The translations under genes were made by a program, and so were the position numbers. The notes beneath the pieces are model-generated. The model was not told where the DNA came from. It did no database searches and saw nothing but the letters and a program-made list of their open reading frames with translations. A stretch of DNA of 64,000 nucleotides from Limanda limanda. Taxonomy: Eukaryota; Chordata; Actinopteri; Pleuronectiformes; Pleuronectidae. Of the stretch, positions 1 through 9,489 are shown one piece after another. The stretch spans positions 17,506,199 to 17,570,198 of the forward strand of contig NC_083654.1 of NCBI RefSeq assembly GCF_963576545.1, written 5' to 3'. Position 1 is the first letter of the stretch; every line of letters begins with the position of its first letter.

Positions 1-161
1 TCTCCACTCAGGGATGAGAGGAGGATGAATGGAGTGCAGTGGAAGGGGAGAGAGGTGGGGGAGGGAGCGGTGGTGAGGGTGAGGTCGAGGGTTAGGGTGA
101 GGGAGGGAGGGAAGGGTGGGAGGCAGGTGGTAAAGTAGTGTGGGAGTAGATGAGTGGGTGA

Positions 162-181
162 AGAGAGAGAGAGAGAGAGAG
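162..181. repeat. (GA)n microsatellite just inside rbms3 intron 1
   Basis: Uninterrupted GA dinucleotides lie about 10 bp past the rbms3 donor. On the transcribed (minus) strand this is a (UC)n tract right after the 5' splice site, which could bind pyrimidine-tract proteins. Confidence 0.85.
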
Positions 182-197
182 CAGAGGAGCAGCGTAC

Positions 198-272
198 CTT
201 GGTCTGGAGATAGTGGGGGTAGTAGTAGGTGTACTGAGGGTACATTGGCTGCTGCTCCAAGCGCTTGCCCAT
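198..272 (-). CDS. rbms3: rbms3 first coding exon (N-terminus of RNA-binding motif single-stranded-interacting protein 3)
   Basis: On the minus strand an ATG at 272-270 opens 25 codons, MGKRLEQQ then PMYPQYTYYYPHYLQTK, ending at 198 on AAG followed by the donor GTACGC (197-192), phase 0. From memory of the family, human RBMS3 begins MGKRLDQP and continues with the same Tyr-rich block, and its first coding intron falls after the same Lys. RBMS1 and RBMS2 differ clearly here, so the paralogue call is good. The family (MSSP/RBMS) carries two RRM domains that bind single-stranded RNA or DNA. RBMS3 is mainly cytoplasmic, acts on mRNA 3' UTRs, and has been linked to TGF-beta signalling in skeletal tissue. 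No RRM is present here: those exons lie past position 1, so this is a partial gene. The ATG has G at +4 but T at -3, a weak context. The reading frame stays open upstream of it (see 273-536). Confidence 0.93.
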
Positions 273-536
273 GTAGCTGGAATCCTTAGCACAGAGGCAG
301 GGAATGGTGACACCGGGTTGGGGGGGGCTGCCAAACTGCGAGCAAACGGGATGGAGGCAGCGGAGGAGGGCGAGCGGTTCCTGTCTGCGCTGTCCGTACC
401 ACTGAGCCGCGAGCCGGTGGTCCTCCAGGGAGAAGGCAGGGTCTGCGTGGGCAGCCGGGGACAGCAGCGTGGCGGAGGGTCCGGGGGATCGGAGGGTCCT
501 GGGGATCGGGTCCGGGGAAAGCCTGGGCTCACTCTG
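273..536 (-). other. rbms3 5' leader or upstream exon sequence, open in frame with the rbms3 ATG
   Basis: Reading upstream from the rbms3 ATG in its frame, the first stop is TGA at 539-537. The 88 codons between contain no ATG. The part next to the start reads VTIPCLCAKDSSY before MGKRL. An acceptor-like pyrimidine stretch ending in CAG (338-336) would start an exon at 335 on TTT, exactly 21 codons before the ATG and in phase 0. The region is GC-rich, as expected for a leader near a promoter. Either this is ordinary 5' UTR that is open by chance because of high GC, or part of it is translated through a non-AUG start or through splicing from an upstream coding exon. The leader identity is likely from position; translation is only a possibility. 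Confidence 0.5.
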
Positions 537-892
537 TCACTCTCTCACTGCTGGATCAATTGCAATATTTCCACAAGTGCTCTGTGAGCGGCCGGTGTCG
601 GAGTGTGACCGGGTAGGCGATGGGTGAGGTGGAGGAAGAGGAAGGAAAGAGAAGCGGTGCAGGTGGCAGTGGCTCTGGCAGTCCTGTAAAATGTTGGAGA
701 ATGGGAGAGGAGGAAGAGGAGGAGGAGGAGAGAAGGAGGAGGAGAGGGATGGCAAGGAAAAACGGGAAGAGGACGAATAGGTTCACTTCTCTATTTAAGC
801 TGCTTCACTCCAGTCTTTTTTGTGTGTTGTTGCCTGGGCTTTAATCTGCCTCTCTCTGAACCACACTGTGAATCTGACTCGCTCTCACTGCC

Positions 893-927
893 CCTCTCTC
901 TCTCTGTTTCCCTCTCTTGCATACACA

Positions 928-959
<32 letters not shown>

Positions 960-976
960 GCTCTCTCTCTCTCTCC
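893..976. repeat. interrupted (CT)n tract
   Basis: CT dinucleotides with interruptions such as GCTCT and CCTCTG. The tract lies in the presumed rbms3 leader or promoter. Confidence 0.8.
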
Positions 977-1434
977 TCTGTAGTCTGATCCGGCAGTGGC
1001 TGCGTGCTGTCCTGTTTGACAGAGAGGGCAGATATCCTCAGCACCGGTTGCCGACAGATGCACGAGAGAGAATAGGAGCCGGGCCACGGGGAGAAGCAAA
1101 TCTCAGTCTGTGGGAGAGATGTGGTCGGTCGAGCTAGAGCGAGAGCACAGAGCGAACACAGAGGAATGATCCTGGTTCCTGAAAGGATGTGGCAGACGCG
1201 TGTATTCAAAAAGAAATCCACCGGTCGGTTAGTCAATCCACTGGGTTCCAGTTAGAGGACGAGTGGGGAAAAAAAAGCCACAGTGACAGAGTCCCAGGTG
1301 TCCAGTGGAGAAGGAGTCCCTCGTCTGCGATCCTCCCTCTTCCTGCTCTTGTAAAATGTGTTCCTTATTTCTTCCTTGGCTCTCTCACTCCTCTAAGCAG
1401 CTTGCCTCATTCTCTTTCCCTCTGTCACACAGTT

Positions 1435-1435
<1 letters not shown>

Positions 1436-1510
<75 letters not shown>
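1436..1510. repeat. (CT)n microsatellite, about 37 units
   Basis: A 75-bp uninterrupted CT run on the plus strand. On the transcribed minus strand it reads (GA)n. CT-rich sequence with interruptions continues to about 1607. The several long ORFs through it (Leu-Ser or Arg-Glu repeats) are artefacts of the dinucleotide repeat. Confidence 0.95.
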
Positions 1511-1513
<3 letters not shown>

Positions 1514-1717
1514 TGCTCGCTCTTGTGCGTGTGCTTTCTCTATCACTCTCAGCCTCCCTCCCTCTCTTTCTCTCTCTCTCTTTCGCTCTCTCTTTCTCTC
1601 TCTCTCCTCCTCCAATACTGACAGGGTGGTAGAGGGGGCTCGTCCGAGGCGGCGAGCAGAGCAGCCGCCTCCTCCTTCCTTCTAGCCCCAGCCGGTAGGA
1701 GGGTCCTCTCAGGCAGC

Positions 1718-1720
<3 letters not shown>

Positions 1721-1756
<36 letters not shown>
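1721..1756. repeat. (GA)n microsatellite, about 18 units, opposite phase to the nearby (CT)n
   Basis: An uninterrupted GA run on the plus strand, 210 bp from the (CT)n run at 1436-1510. The two are complementary in inverted orientation. Confidence 0.95.
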
Positions 1757-1759
<3 letters not shown>

Positions 1760-1900
1760 AGACACAGACCAGCGGGCTGCAGTGTTTCCACAACCAGGGA
1801 GAACGTAGGGAAGAGGAGGCGAGGAGGAAAGGATGGCGGCAGCGCGAGGAATCGATTCCCCCTACTGGCTGCACATGGAGCTACCACTTGGAAAAGACTG

Positions 1901-4500
1901 TCCTAAAATAAAAACCTAACAAAATATAACCTGAATCGACCTTAAAACCAGTTAAGTTTCAAGGAGCAACTTTTCACAACCCATGAGTTTGTGTTACTTA
2001 AAAAAAAAAGGCAATTTATTGGTTATTTAAAGCTATTTTTATATTTTTATGAGGAGCTTATCGTAAAAGAGAAAATTAAAGCATAAAAGAGTCTTTAGGA
2101 TTTGATGTGGATCTCGTCTTTCACTGCTCACTTGTAAAGAGCAATAGTAACACTGTAATAATATGAGAAGGGGATGAGCTGAAGTCTCCAGTGATGAGAA
2201 AACCACTTCCTGTGCAACACCAAACACTGGAGACACACAAACCTCTTCTGAAAGACCACAACTGTGACCGAAAACAAAACAGAAATGTGTGTTTGCTTGA
2301 TCTCAAGTGACTTTACTCACGTTTCTGCAAACACAAGGATGTAAAAACATAATGCTCAGAAACGCATGATCCCTTTTTTTGTCTCACACTCTCACACAAA
2401 CAAACACACACCCACGCACGTAAAGGAACTGACCTAAAGTCCTCACGGTTGACTCAGTGATGCTGAGGCCACAAGTTCAGGAGCCTCATTTTTCACTCAA
2501 TTAGCATTTCAGCTTGGTTTTCATTTAAACGATCCGCCGTGAGTCCCGCAGGAAGCTGCAGCGGGAAGAAAAAAAGTACCTACACAATGAAATTACTGGA
2601 CTGAACACGATTATATTTTGGCAATTTCCACGTCTGAAAATAGAGCCGTGACTTTGACGAGTTTAGGTTTCGTATTTCATCTGTTACACTTGACAGCGTT
2701 TCACAAAAAACCCGCCGAGGAGGCTGACGTCTCCTTCTGGAACAATAACAACCTAATTACACATCTCCAGTGCAATTCTCAATTTAAGTGAGTTCAGCTG
2801 TAGAAAAATACACTTTCTTTACCTCAAACTATGTTGATAATTCTGTGAATTATAGGAAGGGCTGTACGGGCTCCGTTAATCAATCACAAGGAAACTAATG
2901 AATAACATTTTTTTAAATATCGCAGGACACATTACTTTCAAACTGAAAATCCAATCCAGACTCACGACTCAGTATAAATGTCATATGCTTTTTATGAGAA
3001 TTATGGGTCTAAAAGGCCCAGTGCATAATCAATACCAGCAGAAGAATCCAAGGGACTAAAAATATACAGCACGAAGGAAAAGGGCAGCCGACAGCTTTCG
3101 AAGAGGAAAATATAATTATCAAACAAGTTAGTTATCAGTAGAGAAGAAATCCGGCTGATATCTGTGGTGGATTTACCAGATTAACAACCTCAGGATCCAC
3201 TACACACACAAAACCTCAGTGTGTGGGCAAAAGCAGGAAGTGAGAAAAAAGTCAAAGGGACAAAGGTCGAAGAAACAGAAGAAGAGATACAGAAAGAAAA
3301 TGTAAGAAAGACACAAGGAGACAGAGAAGCAGGAAAGATCCATATGTCTTTATTATATGTATAAGGTTATATTATATAGATCTGCTTGGTTTCACCCAAA
3401 TTGTGTCTACCTGCAAAGTTTATTGCAACAAATATATATATAAAAGGACGACAAATACAAGAATAGGGGAAATGAGCCACTAACAAGAATAATTACAACA
3501 ACAAAAAAAACGTCTTTAAACAGTGTGTTTGCAAAGTGCTGTATTAATCAGATTGTATCTACTGATTTAAAACGTCTGATAATATCCAAATGGAGCTGCA
3601 CTAGTTCATGTATTAGTCAGTGGACAGAAAACTATTTTGATAAACATCTAAGTAATTATTCAAGCAAAAATTTGTGGTAAGTTGTTCCTTGTCAAATGTG
3701 TTTTGATTTACGACGGCTGGTGAATACGAAAAATTGAATTCATATTATCTGTGGTGGTAGGAAAATATATTGGACAATCTTAGACCTATTGATTAATTAA
3801 ATAATCTCCATAGTCAATTGTCTGTTAAATAATCATCAGTCAAAGTCCAAACCAATCTTTAATAGTTAAAATAAAACCAAAAGTTTCTTCCCTGATTATG
3901 GAATATTTTCTACTATGCATTACTTCTCATGTTTATTCAAATGAGTCGACACAGGATGGAAACACAGGAGAGTACCGTTACAGACACTGGTCAACTGAGC
4001 CATTAATATTCATAGATCCGACCATTAAGAATTAAAAGTCGGGAATTGAGACTTGACTCGGGGAAACTGAAGAACTTGACCTGTGGCTCCTCGGGCGACA
4101 CCAGAAACTACCTGGAGGACGGGAGCTTTGAGTTCTCACCTGCCAGGTTACTTTAGAAAGGCAATTTCACAAAAGTAGCTGGAGAGCAGTAAAGCATATT
4201 GTATACACAGACCTTGAAGACGGTGGACGTGTGGGTTTTGGTGCTGGTGACGCTCTGGTCTGAATTAGTCAGAGTGTCACAGAGAGAAGTGAACTGCAGC
4301 CAGTTATATAACGAAAAGAGAGAAAGAGTCAGTGAGTTTTACCCACTTTTCTTCCATTACTTCTTTTACAAGGCTTTTGATTTTAGGACTACATCTGTAT
4401 ACATTTTTCTCAGTGGTAGAGAACCACTGTAAACCTGTGGGGTAATATATTCATTACCAAACACCTACGATACTAATTACACCCACAAACTGTATATAAA
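1901..4500. other. non-coding, AT-rich, no gene seen
   Basis: Both strands are full of stops and no exon-like open stretch with good splice sites was found. Short AT-rich runs occur (for example a TATATATA patch near 3430-3440). No repeat family was recognised. It is upstream or upstream-intron DNA of rbms3. Confidence 0.6.
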
Positions 4501-4519
4501 AATGGATGTAGATTCCAAG

Positions 4520-4770
4520 TCTGGAAAGTGAAGCCAATGTGGAAGTGTCAAATGACTAGCAGAGGGAGACTCCAGTAGTTCTTTATGGTCTCAATCACTA
4601 GATTCTTCAATAAAGCCAATAAAGTCAAATAGACTGATGAAAGCATTGTAGCACCGTCCAATGGGTGAAGGACCAAATACAGTCACTTCTTGTTTAAAAA
4701 ACCAAGATGGCTCCAGACCAAATGCTTCAAAACAGCAGCTCAAGAACAAGAAAACATCAAGGGCTCAATA
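4520..4770. repeat. old dispersed repeat, family 2 (copy 1)
   Basis: Shares words with 46690-46840 and 48230-48530: AGTGAAGCCAA near the start, an AATGACTAGCAG / AATGACCAGCAG block, and an AAGATGGC block towards the end. Copies are strongly diverged. Superfamily not determined. Confidence 0.45.
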
Positions 4771-6400
4771 TTTGTATATTACTTTGACCTTTAACTTGAA
4801 GGTATTCGTATAGATTGGATGTGTTACCTCCAGAAACAGTTTGCAGATTGGCTAGAAATGTTGTTACACCAAATCCTGAGTGAAGCCTGATCTTTCTTTC
4901 CAGTCGGTTCATCACCCTAAAGCTAAAAAACGGAGTCTCTTTGCTGTTTTAGAAATTCAAAGACCTGCACTGAGAACGGCTCACATGCACCATCTGTAGC
5001 CGGGCCCGTCAAATATTTTCAAAAAGCAAAGCTAGAGCCATCTGCTGCTCCTGTGTTCTCACGTCTCCCTCTGACGCCACCGTTCGTTCACGTTCTAAAT
5101 TGAGAGCACGAGTGAGTCATTGACAGGACTTTAAAAAACGAGTACTATGAAGACAGCTGAGAGTGTATCATGCGCCTGAAGGTGTAAAGTAGTTATTCCT
5201 CTAAAGACTGCAAGCAACTCTACCAATAGAAAACTTCAGCATGATTACAGTGTTTAGGCTTTTTATTTAGAAAATTGCCTTTAGCTGATTTCTAACTGGA
5301 AATTTAGAATAGTAGTAAAACCTTTTTAGGTATTTCAGTTCTCAACGTCCATGGAGATAACAGGGATCCGCAACAGCTGCCCTTTTATTCATTGACTGCT
5401 CTGACAACAGCAGTTACTCTGTTAATGTCCTAAATCTCTATTTAAATGGGTGAATTAATTAGAGAGGACAGAAATATTACTGCACAAAAACACAACAAGC
5501 TTAGAAAGAGAACTCCAAGTTCTTGTAAACACAAAATCAAGTATTCCATCCAAAACAGAATTCCTAGAAAGTGTACAACCATGTCGCCCCACTGGCCGAC
5601 TCCTCCTGAGGGCAAGTGCAACTCTACCAGTGGCTCCAGAAACCAAGAGGCTTTGTTTTCTGTGGTCTGCTGTCCTGTTCCGGGTGTTTCCCAGAAATGA
5701 CCAGATGCTTGGAATTCGAGGGAAGTCTGGCGCAGCGCCAGCGGAGGGCTGGACGAATGAAGGAAGGAAGGGAAGGGAAGGAGGGAAGTGGAGTTAGGGA
5801 GCAGCAGGGCCTGGTGGATTCCTGGAAAAATACTTTTGCTTTTGGTTCTGACCAAGAGATCCAGAGGGTCGTCTGACAAGAGTAATGCAGAGGCAGTGGT
5901 GACCCTTGACCTACTGACCGGCCTCCCTGGGGCTTTGTTTTCATGATGAAGAGAAAGATGAATCGTCTCACCGGTCCAACTATGACGTGATAGAGACGCG
6001 TATGCTGTTGCAACACAGACACAACTATCGATCAAACATCTTTGTGTTTGTATTATTACAGCAAGTAGCTCAAGATCATCTGAGTTTCAACATTCTCTCC
6101 TGCAAAAATAACACATCTTCCCGGGCAACTGCCACATTTCCATTATGCCGTGGGGACACAGGCACAAGTGGATGAGGTGCAACAGGTTCAGAAAAAGACT
6201 TGCAGCCGTAGCGGCACTAAATAACACAAGGCTAACCCAGCTCTTTACTGTCCTTTAAGTGTTAGACATTTATGGGACGACCTTGTTTGGTATTGTTACA
6301 GTCTAATGATCTGTAGTGTTTGCCAGGTCTTGCTCTGTTGTTAGTGTCATGGGACCTTTTTCGTAGGGGTGAGTGTGAACCTGCAGGGTTGTGAATCTGA
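4771..6400. other. non-coding, no gene seen
   Basis: No feature supported. The 197-codon minus-strand ORF at 5442-6035 has no recognisable domain, has ordinary non-coding composition, and overlaps similar-length ORFs in other frames, so it is not called. Confidence 0.5.
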
Positions 6401-6403
6401 AAA

Positions 6404-6675
6404 TCTACGGTGGCCCTGAAAAGAAAATGGCAACACAATTAAATTATAAAACACAAAATTACCTTCTAGCAGAAAAGGCTGAGTGGATGGAGGCACTGTC
6501 CATGTGTTTTGTGATTTGTTGTTGGCTTTTATTAATTGCTGTTGTGTTCTCTTATTGGCTGTTGCGTTTTTTTAATCTGCCTTTTTGTTTTTTTACTAGG
6601 CGTTGTTCTCATTTTTAGTTGTTGTTGTGTTTTCTAATTTGTTGTTGTCGTTTGTGATTTGTTCTTCAGGGTAAT
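6404..6675. repeat. possible MITE with short terminal inverted repeats
   Basis: The left end has CCCTGAAAAGAA (6414-6425). The right end, read on the opposite strand, has CCCTGAAGAACAAA (6674-6661). The interior is rich in AACAACA / TTGTTGT words, an arrangement I associate with short fish DNA elements. Exact ends and target duplication were not resolved. Confidence 0.4.
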
Positions 6676-7970
6676 CACAAATATCCTCTAATGGGACAAT
6701 TAACAAACTAACAAAAATCTTAGAAAACGTAACCACATTTTATGAGCATTGTGATTAGGAACTTAAAAACGTTGTAAACAGTTTTCCATACAACAGAGAG
6801 AAAAAGTGGAGAATGCGTCTTCATACTCTTTTCTTTTCCAAGTCCAATCCCATATACTGTAATAACTAATGTGATTATGTCTTTAACAAAGACGGAAATC
6901 AATGCAGCAGCTAAATCACCGTTGAACTCTGTATAGTCAGAATGACAAATTGCACGTGCTAAAAAAAAAACAGTCTTGAACTTAAACGATTATGCAGTCT
7001 CCAATCAGTCACATGCGCTTTAAGTAAAGATATATTATTGTGTTTGTAAATTGTGAAGCTGGGCCAAATTGCCCAGTAATGTAACTGGCTTCCATTCAAG
7101 CCTTCTCCCTAAAACGCTGTAACCGGAGACGCTGACCACACTGAGCGACACACAATGCACAAAAAAACTCCACCCACCTCCCCCAGTTTCTAAACACTGC
7201 GAGGATCCATCTTCACATTATGTGTGTGAGCTCAGCACATCTCTGACACACAGTTTCCTAATACATTCTTATCAGCGCACTAACGGATGACAGCCTGAGG
7301 TAATTCAACACTTTCCCCCTCTGAGAGTATAATTTTACACAGTGCAAAGAGCAGAGCGATACAGACGAGATATCGTTGCAGTGCACCTCTCCTTATTTTC
7401 GTTTCTTTACACATACAATGGTCTCATCACCTGGTTTTTCGGCCGTTAATCTTAGACTTTCGTAACAACGTGAAAAGGGCAAATTGAATCTGGACCACCA
7501 GCTCTGCGCCGAGACAGTTGATAAACACCAGGCAGATCTCCAGTGAGTCATTAGCTTCTATCACAACACAGAGGAGAGCAATGCAGGCGTAATGGGGAGG
7601 AAACATGAGAGCAGACGTGCATGAGTAAAAATGACTCACAGCACCCCCCCACTACACCCAACGAGGGACAGGCAGTAGACCTAAAAGAGTTTATTGACCA
7701 CATTTCACTAGATCTCTGTACCAAATGTGAAATGTCTAAACAACAGGCCGACTCATTTCCTGATTCACGGGTTTCTGAGAAAAGACAGACGTCGCTGCAA
7801 ATGATTTTGCAGAGGAAACAAGAGGCCCACGCCCAGGTCGGACTTTACATATGTGTGTGCATGCTAGTGGGAGGGTTTGCATTTTGCCTTTATGCATGTG
7901 CAAATGTGTGCGTCTGTTTGTTTTTGCTGTGAGACACTACATTTAAAATCACGTGGTGTATAACTGTCAA
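6676..7970. other. non-coding, no gene seen
   Basis: Unique-looking AT-rich sequence. No open frame with splice signals or recognisable domain. Confidence 0.5.
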
Positions 7971-7973
7971 AGT

Positions 7974-7989
7974 TGTGTGTGTGTGAGTC

Positions 7990-8045
<56 letters not shown>

Positions 8046-8050
8046 TGTGT
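7974..8050. repeat. (TG)n microsatellite, interrupted
   Basis: TG dinucleotides interrupted by GAGTCTGTC near 7985, then pure from about 7994 to 8044. Confidence 0.93.
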
Positions 8051-8729
8051 TCCTCTTAATGTGATTTTACCAAGAAAAGCAAAACATCTCAGAGGAAACT
8101 CAAGAGCTCACAGGAGGGTCAAGGATATTCTCACACAAAGGGTGGGGAAAAAACCTCAGTGGAGCACCGAGATCAGACTTCCTGTGTGACCTCATGTGAA
8201 CCCCGACACAAAATACACCAAACTGCAACGGAAAAGGCGGCCATGTCCCTCCGTGAACCAGCTCCACTGCCACTGCCAAGGACAGCATAAAGGAGGATGA
8301 GATGATGCCAAGAAAATCTCTGCATAAAAAGGAATTACGCGCTGCACAGGCAGGAGAGCGAGAGTGTGAGTTTAAACAAAAGATATGTTCCTGTGCGGAC
8401 CCGCTGAGCCAAAATATTCAGAATCCACATTCTTGTAGAATATGGGTAAGTCAGACCCCACAGAAAAATTGCAAAATGACACAGATTTGGAAAGAGGCCT
8501 ATCAAAGCTTAATCACAGCACAGCGCTCTGAGTCTATGAATGTGCATTTTGTTTTATTTATTGAGGAAATGCCCCGAACGGATCCAAGTGCAAAGTCAGT
8601 CATTCTTATCAGCTACTTTTTTGAGTGTGCTTCTGCATTGGAAAATAAGAGGATCTCTGTGTGTGCGTGTGGAAGTTTTAAACAAAAATACATCTGCAAC
8701 AGTCCCGAGCAGAAACTACATAAAGAGCA

Positions 8730-9485
8730 CAAACCTCCGTGAAGCCACAAAAGTCCCTTTAAATTCAATCAGGCTGCACCATATTTCTCACAGATATCAT
8801 TCCCAGACGTATTCTGCCCATATGCAGGTGGATCATTTTCATCCTTGTTATTACTTTTACATGTTTACATGGTGTAATGTTCAGGAAACAGATCAGTCCT
8901 CACACTGTCAACTGCTGCAGCTCCTCTTTTCAGCCTCCGTCTGAAACACTTTGTTTTGGCTCCTGTCTCTTTAAGGCCCCCCCTCCCGATAAAAACCGAG
9001 TCTACTCTGATTGGCCAACAGCATCAATCTGTTGTGATTGGTCACATGCTTCCAACGTGTTTGGTAAATATTAGCATCTATTCTCAATTTACTTGGCGTT
9101 TGTAAGGGGGCGTGTTAGACGCGCAGCTAGGATACATTACGCAAATGTGGGCCGTGTGACATCACGTGATGATGCAATAGTTTAGTATTCTGTGAGGAAG
9201 AGGAGCTCCCTTCACCACAGGCTTTGGCTCTTCAACTTTGCAAAGCTTTTAAATAAATTATAACCTATATAGCACATAAGAGCAAAGGTGAAAATTGGTT
9301 AAGCATCACTTGTCACCTTTGAAGTAAGTGAAAAATAAATTCCTGGACCCGCCCCTTTAAATCTGTGCCAGAATCTATTGGGCTCTTTCTTGGCCGATGT
9401 CCCATCCTTCTAAAAAGTTTTCTGGAAATCTGTAGTTTTTATGTAGAAAACAAACAGACAGGGTCGAAAAACATAACCTGCTCTG
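8730..9485. repeat. dispersed repeat family 1, copy A, probably split by another insertion
   Basis: The start reads ACAAACCTCCG then GTCCCTTTAAATTCAATC. The end has TCTATTGGGCTCTTTCTTGGCC, then AACAAACAGACAGGG and CATAACCTGCTC. The same blocks, in the same order, occur at 32590-32911 and 61931-62245. In those copies the two halves are close together; here about 500 bp separate them (about 8860-9320). That interior holds a different fish-like repeat with CTGATTGGCC and a GTCACCTTTGAAG end. Family 1 ends appear to be inverted: CCTCTGCCAAGG at one end of copy C and CCTTGGCAGAGG at the other end of copy B. Confidence 0.6.
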
Positions 9486-9489
9486 CTTG

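Larger units (their letters stand above)
540..1900 (-). promoter_or_regulatory. probable rbms3 promoter-proximal and 5' UTR region, CT/GA-rich
   Basis: Directly upstream (minus strand) of the rbms3 leader lies about 1.3 kb rich in CT and GA simple repeats, with GC-rich unique patches (about 1000-1140 and 1620-1720). No core promoter can be fixed. A TATA-like CTTAAATA occurs on the minus strand at 799-792, and I give it little weight. Past about 1880 the composition becomes AT-rich, which suggests the right limit of the promoter-associated region. The call rests on position next to the first coding exon and on composition, not on a recognised initiator. Confidence 0.4.

Noticed and set aside
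792..799. TATA-like CTTAAATA on the minus strand upstream of the rbms3 leader
   Set aside because: A single AT octamer with no initiator evidence; transcription start unknown.
1189..1887. Several ORFs of 110-149 codons with Leu-Ser or Arg-Glu repeats
   Set aside because: Products of the (CT)n/(GA)n tracts; no non-repeat sequence of protein character.
5442..6035. Minus-strand 197-codon ORF
   Set aside because: No domain, no supporting splice sites, similar ORFs open in other frames of the same stretch.
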